DNA from: Zoogloeaceae bacterium
Lineage (GTDB): Bacteria; Pseudomonadota; Gammaproteobacteria; Burkholderiales; Rhodocyclaceae
DNA: 5,240 nucleotides
Direction: 5' to 3'
Assembly (NCBI GenBank): GCA_031274855.1
Contig: JAISPO010000104.1
Span: 1 to 5,240 of the forward strand
Within the stretch, counting starts at the first letter, position 1. Every line of letters starts with the position of its first letter. The notes below the pieces were generated by a model. It made no database searches. It was not told the origin of the DNA and worked only from the letters and a program-made list of their open reading frames with translations. Shown here in pieces: positions 1-5,240 of this stretch. The position numbers were made by a program, and so were the translations under genes.

Positions 1-777
1 GGTTTGGCAGCCTTGAACGGTTATGTGCCGAATCTGGCGAAAGATAACACCGCCTTGCGTATCTACGGTGGCGACCTGAACGGTAATCTTTGGGGCTTCG
101 ACATCAACGTCGGCACCAACAACGTCTACAAAATTGCCTCCAAGCTGGGAGCGATTACCGCGCCGCCGCAGGTGTCGAATGTCGGCTCGAATGTCGTCCT
201 CTTCTTTGGTACTGGCCGCTATCTGGGCGAGATAGACTTAAAAACGGAAGAAACAGGGGCGATCTACGCAATCAAGGACAAGACCATTACCACCAGCGGC
301 GCCGAGATCACCGTTTCCGATCCCTCGGTTCCCATCTCCGAACTGACGGAGATAAAGGATGGCTCCGCCAATGCGGTCAACTGGTCAGAAAAATCAGGCT
401 GGTATTACCGCCTGACGCGCCCGGGGGAACGGGTTGTTATCTCGGCGCAGAAGTACGGTCCCGTGCTTCTTGTTGCCTCGGTACTGCCTGTTGTGCTGAA
501 GTCGTGCGAGATGGGGGGCACCGGTTATCTCTATGCCTTCAATGCCGAAACCGGTCTGGCCGCCTATGGGAACAGCTTCCTGTACAGCACATTCTCGACC
601 CCGCTGGTCGGCATGACGGTATTCCAGAAGAAGGATCGCAAAACAGGCCACGTGCTGGGGGTCGGTGGGGACGATACCGAGGTAATCGTGGATCTTCCCT
701 TCGACGACGATGGCGGCCCTGGCCAAGGCAGCGGTCGTGGCGCCCGCATCATGTGGCAGGAATTGAACAGCAATTAA
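1..777 (+). CDS. pilY1: PilY1/PilC-type type IV pilus protein, C-terminal part (5' end outside window)
   Basis: This is the last 258 codons of a larger gene. The frame is open from the first base, and the TTG at position 4 is only an internal codon. PilY1/PilC proteins sit at the tip of type IV pili or at the outer membrane. There they support pilus extension, adhesion and surface sensing, through a C-terminal beta-propeller. What I see is typical of that propeller: a blade motif GGDLNGNLWGFD near residues 23-34, then VVLFFGTGRYLG (about 65-76), then the AIYAIKD stretch (about 88-94). After these come a GWYYRL...GERV segment, a Cys followed by GGTGYLYAFNAETG, and a final RIMWQELNSN that matches the usual closing Trp-x-Glu-Leu strand. 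An Asp/Gly-rich linker (DDDGGPGQGSGRG) precedes the last strand. The von Willebrand-like N-terminal half, if present, lies upstream. No other pilus genes are in view, so an operon cannot be judged. The family is clear; orthology to one named PilY1 is less certain. Confidence 0.85.
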   Translation, partial: GLAALNGYVPNLAKDNTALRIYGGDLNGNLWGFDINVGTNNVYKIASKLGAITAPPQVSNVGSNVVLFFGTGRYLGEIDLKTEETGAIYAIKDKTITTSGAEITVSDPSVPISELTEIKDGSANAVNWSEKSGWYYRLTRPGERVVISAQKYGPVLLVASVLPVVLKSCEMGGTGYLYAFNAETGLAAYGNSFLYSTFSTPLVGMTVFQKKDRKTGHVLGVGGDDTEVIVDLPFDDDGGPGQGSGRGARIMWQELNSN

Positions 778-816
778 TCGGTTGACGACTTCTCCGCGTG
801 GCGCAACGCCGCCGGA

Positions 817-844
817 CGGGGTTCAGGTTACGGGGTTCAGGTTA
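817..844. repeat. 14-bp tandem direct repeat (two copies)
   Basis: The unit CGGGGTTCAGGTTA occurs at 817-830 and again, identical, at 831-844. A degenerate third start (CACGGTTCC) follows. The second copy forms the left arm of the terminator hairpin, and the first copy could pair with the same right arm instead. Confidence 0.85.
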
Positions 845-880
845 CACGGTTCCATCCGTATCCTGAACCCCGCTTTTTTT
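831..880 (+). terminator. Rho-independent terminator after pilY1
   Basis: CGGGGTTCAGG at 831-841 is perfectly complementary to CCTGAACCCCG at 862-872. The stem continues imperfectly inward, with ACGG pairing CCGT, which leaves a loop of about six bases. A C and seven T residues follow at 874-880. This is a strong stem plus U-tract on the plus strand, 53 bases after the pilY1 stop, so it should end the pilus transcript. The minus strand lacks a matching U-tract, so I do not read it as bidirectional. Confidence 0.85.
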
Positions 881-910
881 CTACCTCATTCCCGCAAAAG
901 CGCACCGCTG

Positions 911-1035
911 GCCGCTCCTCAAAGCCCCCCCCTCTTCAAGAAGAAGCTGCTCTCCAAAGCTCCCTCCCCTTCAAGAAGATGCCGCACCTCAAAGCTCCCT
1001 CCCCTTCAAGGGGAGGGCTGGGGTGGGGATGGGGT
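911..1035. repeat. Left arm of 125-bp inverted repeat flanking the DUF559 gene
   Basis: This stretch is the reverse complement of 1465-1589, with 119 of 125 positions matching by eye and no gaps. The inner 96 bases (940-1035) differ at only one position (1018, C against T). The arm is built of 35-bp tandem units starting with CAAAG at 920, 955 and 990. It ends in a CCCC/GGGG-rich block that reads into GGGGTGGGGATGGGG. The read-through frame of the DUF559 gene terminates inside this arm at 1006-1008. Confidence 0.9.
997..1017. repeat. Perfect 21-bp palindrome in the left arm
   Basis: Ten-base arms (CCCTCCCCTT at 997-1006 and AAGGGGAGGG at 1008-1017) flank a single central C. In DNA or RNA it can form a tight hairpin. 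No T-run follows on either strand, so it is not an obvious terminator. The same palindrome recurs at 1483-1503. It resembles the short GC-rich palindromes dispersed in many proteobacterial genomes, which is recollection and not something tested here. Confidence 0.8.
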
Positions 1036-1140
1036 TAGGCTGACAGATGGCCGAGGCAAGGATGGAATTGCCGCCCTATCACGCAGTGTTCGCAAAATCA
1101 CTTCCAGCATTCCTTCCATATTCTCGAACACTTCGTTATT
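1006..1140 (-). pseudogene. Severed C-terminal part of the DUF559 gene, beyond an in-frame TGA
   Basis: Reading on in the same frame past the TGA at 1141-1143 gives 44 more codons before the next stop (TGA at 1006-1008). They begin NNEVFENMEGMLEVILRTL, which is the normal continuation of the DUF559 fold after its conserved R-F-W. The last residues (SLTPSPPQPSP) are encoded by the left inverted-repeat arm. With Trp at the TGA, the protein would be 141 residues. The segment has no start codon or ribosome binding site of its own that would explain the homology, so it is best read as the detached end of the upstream frame. Confidence 0.8.
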
Positions 1141-1431
1141 TCAGAAGCGTAGTACAACATATCCAGCTTGTTCAAGGAATCGGGATCGCTCGTCGTCATA
1201 TGCGGTTGCGTCGAAGTGCTGGCTGCCATCGAGTTCGATGATGAGCTTTCGTTCCAGACAAACGAAATCGAGAATGAAAGTGCCGAATGGATGTTGGCGG
1301 CGGAATTTGCAGTTTTCGATTTGGTGGTGACGCAAGCGTTGCCAGAGCTTGGCTTCCGCATCGGTAACGTTGTTGCGTAGTGCGCGTTGCCGTTTTTCCG
1401 TATGAATCTTTTCGCCGGTTTGCCCTTGCAT
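1141..1431 (-). CDS. DUF559 endonuclease-like protein, truncated at residue 96
   Basis: DUF559 proteins are small single-domain proteins related to the Vsr/PD-(D/E)XK nuclease fold; most have no proven role. Visible family marks are RALRNNVTDAEAKLWQRLR (about 16-34), KFRRQHPFG (42-50), and the putative catalytic block DFVCLERKLIIELDGSQH (55-72), with D55, E66 and D68 as candidate metal ligands. DDERSRFLEQAGYVVLRF (79-96) follows. The frame then meets TGA where the family has Trp, so the last helix is lost. The ATG at 1431 has GAGG six bases upstream (1438-1441), which supports this start. The gene lies between the arms of a 125-bp inverted repeat, with the right arm ending 33 bases upstream of the start. 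No clear promoter is seen; read-through from dnaJ is possible. The truncated product is probably inactive, which is inference. Family assignment is confident, function is not. Confidence 0.8.
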   Translation of the reverse strand: MQGQTGEKIHTEKRQRALRNNVTDAEAKLWQRLRHHQIENCKFRRQHPFGTFILDFVCLERKLIIELDGSQHFDATAYDDERSRFLEQAGYVVLRF

Positions 1432-1464
1432 GAGTTACCTCGGTTGCTTTGAGGGCATCGTATT

Positions 1465-1589
1465 ACCCCATCCCCACCCCAACCCTCCCCTTGAAGGGGA
1501 GGGAGCTTTGAGGTGCGGCATCTTCTTGAAGGGGAGGGAGCTTTGGAGAGCAGCTTCTTCTTGAAGGGGAAGGAGCTTTGAGGAACGGC
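1465..1589. repeat. Right arm of 125-bp inverted repeat flanking the DUF559 gene
   Basis: This is the mirror partner of 911-1035. On the plus strand it carries CTTTG at 1506, 1541 and 1576, marking the same 35-bp period. A partial extra unit (GAACGGCTTCTTCTTGAT, 1583-1600) runs past the arm toward dnaJ and has no good counterpart on the left. The arm starts only 20 bases after the dnaJ stop codon, so it occupies the whole dnaJ 3' region. Confidence 0.9.
1483..1503. repeat. Perfect 21-bp palindrome in the right arm
   Basis: This is the second copy of the palindrome at 997-1017, in inverted orientation: ten-base arms 1483-1492 and 1494-1503 around a central G. It can fold as a hairpin in a transcript running out of dnaJ. 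The sequence after it is G-rich and not T-rich, so factor-independent termination is not supported. Confidence 0.8.
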
Positions 1590-1609
1590 TTCTTCTTGAT
1601 TTTTTCTAC

Positions 1610-2743
1610 TCAACCGCCGAAAAAGCCTTTCATTTTTTCCGTCCAGCTTTGCGTTTGCGGGTTGTGCTGGGCGGCGTTGCCGCGGCTGATTTCGTCGAAT
1701 TCGCGCAGCAGTTCTTTCTGACGGTCGGTGAGCTTGACCGGCGTTTCGATGACGACATGGCACATCAGGTCGCCGTGGGCGTGCGAGCGGACGCCTTTGA
1801 TGCCTTTGCCGCGCAGACGGAACACTTTGCCGGTTTGCGTTTCGGCGGGAACTTTCAGCTTGGCGACGCCATCCAGCGTCGGGATTTCGATTTCACCGCC
1901 GAGCGCTGCCGTGGCGAAGCTGACCGGCATTTCGCAGTGCAGGTCGTCGTGGTTGCGCTGGAATACGGTGTGCGGCTTGATGTGGATTTGCACATAGAGG
2001 TCGCCTGCCGGCCCGCCATTGACGCCGGCTTCGCCTTCGCCGGAAAGACGAATGCGGTCGCCTTCGTCAATACCGGCGGGAATTTTGACCGACAGCGTTT
2101 TGTGTTCATTGACGCGGCCCGCGCCTCGGCAGGTGTTGCACGGGTCGGCGATATAACGGCCTGTGCCGTGACACTTGGGGCAGGTCTGCTGGATGGAGAA
2201 GAAGCCTTGCTGCATCCGTACCTGTCCGTGGCCGCCGCAGGTTGGGCAGGTTTTGGGTTCCGTGCCTTTTTTCGCGCCAGAGCCTTGGCAGGTTTGGCAC
2301 TCGGCCATGGTCGGGATGCGGATGCGCGTTTCGGCGCCGCGAGCGGCGTCTTCGAGCGAGATTTCGAGGTTGTAGCGCAGGTCGGCCCCGCGATAGACAT
2401 TGGATCGACCGCCGCCGCCGCGGTTACCGAACATGTCGCCGAAAATATCGGAGAAGGCATCGGCAAAGCCGCCCATGCCCGCGCCGCCGAAACCGCCCGC
2501 GCCGCCGCCCGCGGCAGGGTCAACGCCCGCATGGCCGAACTGATCGTAGGCCGCGCGTTTCTGCGAGTCGGAAAGAATCTCGTAGGCTTCTTTCGCTTCC
2601 TTGAATTGTTCCTCGGCCTTCGGGTTATCGGGGTTGCGGTCGGGATGGAACTTCATGGCCAGCTTGCGGTAGGCCTTCTTGATGTCGTCCTCGGCCGCGT
2701 CACGATTGACGCCGAGAACTTCGTAATAGTCGCGTTTTGCCAT
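1610..2743 (-). CDS. dnaJ: Chaperone protein DnaJ (Hsp40)
   Basis: The product is a cytosolic co-chaperone that binds unfolded clients, passes them to DnaK and stimulates DnaK ATP hydrolysis. It has 377 residues, close to E. coli DnaJ (376). The J domain spans about 1-70 with the essential HPD at 33-35. A Gly/Phe-rich linker follows (about 72-115) and contains SDIFGDMFG. Four CxxCxGxG zinc motifs are intact at 149-156, 166-173, 188-195 and 202-209. C-terminal substrate-binding domains and the dimerisation tail finish the protein (about 215-377), ending MKGFFGG. This makes it a complete class I (type A) DnaJ. I place the start at the ATG at 2743, giving MAKRDYYEVLG, because the upstream TTG would add seven residues not found in the family. 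The Shine-Dalgarno is weak (GAG six bases before the ATG). dnaJ lies 74 bases after dnaK and is probably cotranscribed with it. The stop is TGA, showing that TGA is a stop codon here. Confidence 0.97.
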   Translation of the reverse strand: MAKRDYYEVLGVNRDAAEDDIKKAYRKLAMKFHPDRNPDNPKAEEQFKEAKEAYEILSDSQKRAAYDQFGHAGVDPAAGGGAGGFGGAGMGGFADAFSDIFGDMFGNRGGGGRSNVYRGADLRYNLEISLEDAARGAETRIRIPTMAECQTCQGSGAKKGTEPKTCPTCGGHGQVRMQQGFFSIQQTCPKCHGTGRYIADPCNTCRGAGRVNEHKTLSVKIPAGIDEGDRIRLSGEGEAGVNGGPAGDLYVQIHIKPHTVFQRNHDDLHCEMPVSFATAALGGEIEIPTLDGVAKLKVPAETQTGKVFRLRGKGIKGVRSHAHGDLMCHVVIETPVKLTDRQKELLREFDEISRGNAAQHNPQTQSWTEKMKGFFGG

Positions 2744-2765
2744 GAGAGTCTCGATTAAAAGCAAG

Positions 2766-2798
2766 CGGGCCGCAGCCCGAATTCCGGTTTGCGGCCCG
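2766..2798 (-). promoter_or_regulatory. GC-rich hairpin between dnaK and dnaJ
   Basis: CGGGCCGCA (2766-2774) pairs perfectly with TGCGGCCCG (2790-2798), closing a 15-base loop that itself contains a GAATTC palindrome. On the minus strand the stem is followed by CTTGCTTTTAATC, an imperfect U-rich tract. It could be a leaky terminator that lowers dnaJ relative to dnaK, or an mRNA-stabilising or processing structure. Sequence alone does not decide which. It ends 22 bases before the dnaJ start codon. Confidence 0.6.
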
Positions 2799-2817
2799 TA
2801 TTACATGCCCTGCGGCT

Positions 2818-4752
2818 TTACTTCTTGTCCTTCACTTCAGTGAACTCGGCGTCCACCACATTACCATCTTCTTTCTTCGCTTCTCCAGCGGTTGCGCCGC
2901 CCTGAGCCTCCGGTTGAGCGCCACCGGCGGCTTGCTGCTGGGCGTAAATCTTTTCGCCCAGCTTCTGCGAAGCTGTCGCCAGCGCCTCGGTCTTGGCTTC
3001 CATCGCGGCCTTGTCGCTGCCCTTGATGGCTTCTTCGGCTTCCTTGAGCGCGGCTTCGATCTTGGCCTTTTCGTCGGCCTCGATCTTGTCGCCGTGCTCG
3101 GCCAGCGCCTTCTTCACCGAGTGCACCATCGCGTCGCAGTGGTTGCGGGCATCGACCAGCTCGTGCGCCTTCTTGTCCTCTTCGGCGTGGGCTTCGGCGT
3201 CCTTGACCATGCGCTGTACTTCATCTTCCGACAAACCGGAATTGGCCTTGATGGTGATTTTGTTTTCCTTGCCTGTACCCTTGTCCTTGGCCGAGACGTG
3301 CAGGATGCCGTTGGCGTCGATGTCGAACGTGACTTCGATTTGCGGCATACCGCGCGGCGCGGGCGGAATGTCGGTCAGGTTGAACTGGCCGAGGCTCTTG
3401 TTGCCGCTGGCCATTTCGCGCTCGCCCTGCAAGACATGGATGGTCACGGCCGACTGGTTATCGTCGGCAGTCGAAAACACCTGACTGGTCTTGGTTGGGA
3501 TGGTGGTGTTCTTGGTAATCAGTTTGGTCAACACGCCGCCCAGCGTCTCAATGCCCAGACTGAGCGGAGTGACATCCAGCAGCAGTACGTCCTTGACCTC
3601 GCCCTGCAAGACGCCGCCCTGAATGGCCGCGCCGACTGCGACGGCTTCGTCGGGGTTCACGTCCTTGCGCGGCTCTTTGCCGAAGAATTCCTTGACCTTG
3701 TCCTGCACCTTGGGCATACGGGTCATGCCGCCGACCAGAATCACGTCGCCGATGTCGCCTACCTTGACGCCGGCATCCTTGAGAGCGATGCGGCAAGGCT
3801 CGATAGTGCGCTCGATCAAATCCTCGACCAGCGATTCCAGCTTGGCGCGGGTGATCTTCATGGTCAGGTGCTTGGGGCCGGTCGCGTCGGCGGTGATGTA
3901 GGGCAGATTGATTTCTGTCTGCATCGAGGACGACAGCTCGATCTTGGCTTTCTCGGCGGCCTCTTTCAAGCGTTGCAGGGCCAGCACATCGTTTTTGAGA
4001 TCGACCCCCTGATCTTTTTTGAACTCGGTGACGATGTAGTCGATGATGCGCTGATCGAAGTCCTCGCCGCCCAAAAATGTATCGCCGTTGGTTGAGAGCA
4101 CTTCAAACTGATGCTCGCCGTCGATTTCGGCAATTTCGATAATGGAAATGTCGAAGGTGCCGCCGCCGAGGTCATAGACCGCGATCTTGCGGTCGCCTTC
4201 CTGCTTGTCCATGCCGAAAGCCAGCGCCGCCGCGGTCGGCTCGTTGATGATGCGCTTGACTTCGAGACCGGCGATGCGTCCGGCATCCTTGGTCGCCTGA
4301 CGTTGACTGTCGTTGAAGTAGGCGGGCACGGTGATGACGGCTTCCGTCACTTCCTCGCCGAGATAATCCTCGGCGGTTTTTTTCATTTTCTTCAGCACCT
4401 CGGCGGAAATCTGCGGCGGCGCCATTTTCTTGCCGCGCGCTTCCACCCAGGCGTCGCCGTTGTCGGCCTTGAGAATCTTGAAGGGCATCATGTCGATGTC
4501 CTTCTGCACCTCCTTCTCTTCGAAGCGGCGGCCGATCAGGCGCTTGACTGCGAATACCGTATTTCTGGCATTGGTCACGGCCTGACGTTTGGCCGGCGCG
4601 CCGGTCAGAATTTCGCCGTCCTCGGCGTAAGCGACGACGGAAGGCGTGGTGCGCCCGCCTTCGGAATTTTCGATGACTTTGGATTTGCCGCCTTCCATGA
4701 GGGCGACGCAACTATTGGTGGTGCCCAGGTCAATGCCGATGATCTTGCCCAT
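2818..4752 (-). CDS. dnaK: Chaperone protein DnaK (Hsp70)
   Basis: The product is the cytosolic ATP-driven Hsp70 that binds exposed hydrophobic segments of clients, working with DnaJ and GrpE. Its 644 residues compare with 638 in E. coli. The nucleotide-binding domain (about 1-387) shows GIDLGTTNSC (6-15), K70 in AVKRLIGRR, TVPAYFNDSQRQAT (141-154), and DLGGGTFDIS (194-203) with T199 at the autophosphorylation position. It also has ILVGGMTRMPKV (338-349). The interdomain linker DVLLLDVTPLSLG is at 388-400. The substrate-binding beta domain follows, with HVSAKDKGTGKE (485-496), then the helical lid (about 505-605). A disordered Gly/Ala/Gln tail ends NVVDAEFTEVKDKK; the usual EEVKDKK reads TEVKDKK here. 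I place the start at the ATG at 4752 because MGKIIGIDLGTTN is the family N-terminus and AAGGA lies seven bases upstream. A longer frame from 4815 would merely overlap grpE. All key residues are intact. An RpoH-like promoter lies just upstream. Confidence 0.98.
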   Translation of the reverse strand: MGKIIGIDLGTTNSCVALMEGGKSKVIENSEGGRTTPSVVAYAEDGEILTGAPAKRQAVTNARNTVFAVKRLIGRRFEEKEVQKDIDMMPFKILKADNGDAWVEARGKKMAPPQISAEVLKKMKKTAEDYLGEEVTEAVITVPAYFNDSQRQATKDAGRIAGLEVKRIINEPTAAALAFGMDKQEGDRKIAVYDLGGGTFDISIIEIAEIDGEHQFEVLSTNGDTFLGGEDFDQRIIDYIVTEFKKDQGVDLKNDVLALQRLKEAAEKAKIELSSSMQTEINLPYITADATGPKHLTMKITRAKLESLVEDLIERTIEPCRIALKDAGVKVGDIGDVILVGGMTRMPKVQDKVKEFFGKEPRKDVNPDEAVAVGAAIQGGVLQGEVKDVLLLDVTPLSLGIETLGGVLTKLITKNTTIPTKTSQVFSTADDNQSAVTIHVLQGEREMASGNKSLGQFNLTDIPPAPRGMPQIEVTFDIDANGILHVSAKDKGTGKENKITIKANSGLSEDEVQRMVKDAEAHAEEDKKAHELVDARNHCDAMVHSVKKALAEHGDKIEADEKAKIEAALKEAEEAIKGSDKAAMEAKTEALATASQKLGEKIYAQQQAAGGAQPEAQGGATAGEAKKEDGNVVDAEFTEVKDKK

Positions 4753-4759
4753 GATGATG

Positions 4760-4764
4760 TCCTT
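4760..4764 (-). promoter_or_regulatory. Shine-Dalgarno site of dnaK
   Basis: AAGGA is followed by seven bases (CATCATC) and then the ATG at 4752. This fixes the dnaK start against the upstream in-frame ATG at 4815. Confidence 0.8.
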
Positions 4765-4788
4765 GAATGAAATTTGAACTGTGTCTGA

Positions 4789-4816
4789 ATATGGGGATGC
4801 TGCCTCCGGCTTCAAG
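4789..4816 (-). promoter_or_regulatory. RpoH (sigma-32) heat-shock promoter for dnaK-dnaJ
   Basis: On the minus strand, CTTGAA (4816-4811) is followed after 14 bases by CCCCATAT (4796-4789). The known sigma-32 consensus is CTTGAA, 13-17 bases, CCCCATNT, so both boxes and the spacing match. The -35 box contains the grpE stop codon (TGA at 4814-4812), so the promoter overlaps the end of grpE. Transcription should start near 4780-4783, leaving a leader of roughly 30 bases before the dnaK ATG. This suggests heat-inducible transcription of dnaK-dnaJ on its own, in addition to any read-through from grpE. Confidence 0.8.
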
Positions 4817-5240
4817 CCGTTGGCGGTTCCGCCGCGCTGCGTGCCTTGGAAACAATCACCATGGCAGGGCGCAAAATGCGGTCGTGCAGGGCGTAGCCCT
4901 TCTGCAAAATGGTGATGACGCGGTTCGGCTCGCCGTCCGCTTCAATCTGGCTGATGGCCTGATGTTGGTACGGGTCGAATTTTTCGTCCTGCGGGTTGAT
5001 CTCTCTGAGATTCGACCGCTCGAAAGCCGCAGCCAACTGCTTCAAGGTCAATTCGACACCGGCGCGTAACGCGGCGGCATCCTGTTCCTGATCGGCCAGC
5101 GCCGCTTCCAGGCTATCCTTGACCGCCAGCATTTCACCGGCAAACTTCTCGGCGGCAAACTTGCCGGCCTTGGCGATGTCCTCCTGAGCGCGGCGGCGAA
5201 CATTCTCGGTCTCGGCCTTGGCGCGCAGCCAAGCGTCGTG
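4812..5240 (-). CDS. grpE: GrpE nucleotide exchange factor, C-terminal part (5' end outside window)
   Basis: GrpE is the dimeric exchange factor that releases ADP from DnaK and so resets the chaperone cycle. The window holds the last 142 codons; the frame is open to the right edge, and the ATG at 5132 is internal. The visible part starts HDAWLRAKAETENVRRR, the end of the long coiled-coil helix, and runs through EDIAKAGKFAAEKFAGEML and the helical bundle. It then enters the beta domain that contacts DnaK: FDPYQHQAISQIE, GEPNRVITILQKGYALHDR and ILRPAMVIVSKA. These last segments carry the GrpE signature. The tail is short (RSAAEPPTA) and ends in TGA inside the -35 box of the dnaK promoter. dnaK begins 59 bases further on, in the usual grpE-dnaK-dnaJ order. 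Confidence 0.96.
   Translation of the reverse strand, partial: HDAWLRAKAETENVRRRAQEDIAKAGKFAAEKFAGEMLAVKDSLEAALADQEQDAAALRAGVELTLKQLAAAFERSNLREINPQDEKFDPYQHQAISQIEADGEPNRVITILQKGYALHDRILRPAMVIVSKARSAAEPPTA

Noticed and set aside
911..1035. CRISPR array, because of the regular 35-bp spacing
   Set aside because: The units are contiguous, with no unique spacers of constant length; only about a dozen bases vary. The block is mirrored on the other side of a gene, and there are no cas genes in view.
1141..1143. TGA read as tryptophan (altered genetic code)
   Set aside because: dnaJ and grpE both end at TGA at the expected family C-terminus, and the Trp codons in view are TGG, for example in the DnaJ tail and in GrpE.
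782..1330. Plus-strand open frame of 182 codons
   Set aside because: It runs through the terminator, the repeat arm and the antisense of the DUF559 gene, and its translation is low-complexity with no family resemblance.
1432..1470. Sigma-70 promoter in front of the DUF559 gene (TAATAC near 1460-1465)
   Set aside because: The -10 match is poor, and there is no -35 box at suitable spacing within the G-rich arm.
911..1589. Classical insertion sequence
   Set aside because: The gene between the arms is a DUF559 nuclease-like gene and not a transposase. No convincing target duplication is seen, so I call it a repeat-bounded unit only.
1098..1763. Minus-strand open frame of 221 codons overlapping dnaJ and the DUF559 gene
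   Set aside because: It is out of frame with both recognisable genes, and its middle is translated repeat. It is a shadow frame.
1649..2758. Long plus-strand open frame antisense to dnaJ
   Set aside because: Its codons mirror the third-position GC bias of dnaJ. No ribosome site or family similarity is evident.
2914..4095. Long plus-strand open frame antisense to dnaK
   Set aside because: Same reason: an Ala/Leu/Val/Gly-rich mirror of a strongly coding strand, with no independent support.
4753..4815. N-terminal extension of DnaK from the ATG at 4815
   Set aside because: It would overlap grpE and sit upstream of the predicted transcription start. The ATG at 4752 has a good Shine-Dalgarno site and gives the standard N-terminus.

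Overview
The window looks like chromosomal DNA from a GC-rich proteobacterium, most likely a betaproteobacterium. This rests on the E. coli-like 644-residue DnaK, the DnaJ ending in a Trp/Lys/Phe-Phe-Gly-Gly tail, the grpE-dnaK-dnaJ order, and a PilY1-type pilus protein next door. Genus cannot be set from sequence alone.

Positions 1-777 (+) are the 3' end of a gene for a PilY1/PilC-type type IV pilus tip/biogenesis protein, cut off by the window's left edge. A strong intrinsic terminator follows at about 831-880. Its left arm lies in a 14-bp tandem duplication (817-844).

Positions 911-1589 hold a compact repeat-bounded unit. Two arms of 125 bp (911-1035 and 1465-1589) are reverse complements with six mismatches and no gaps by eye. 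Each arm contains about three 35-bp tandem units and a perfect 21-bp palindrome. Between them, on the minus strand, is a small DUF559 (Vsr/PD-(D/E)XK-like) endonuclease gene. It is broken by a TGA exactly where the family normally has the Trp of its R-F-W-N-N-E-V motif. The frame stays open after the TGA and, if intact, would end inside the left arm. This is the most unusual part of the window.

Positions 1610-5240 (all minus) carry the heat-shock chaperone operon in the order grpE (3' part, cut by the right edge), dnaK, dnaJ. DnaK is the ATP-driven Hsp70. DnaJ delivers clients and stimulates ATP hydrolysis. GrpE exchanges the nucleotide. A close match to an RpoH (sigma-32) promoter overlaps the grpE stop codon and lies just upstream of dnaK, so dnaK-dnaJ can probably be transcribed separately from grpE during heat shock. 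A GC-rich hairpin sits between dnaK and dnaJ. dnaJ and pilY1 are convergent, with the DUF559 unit between them. No transposase, tRNA, rRNA or CRISPR array is visible.
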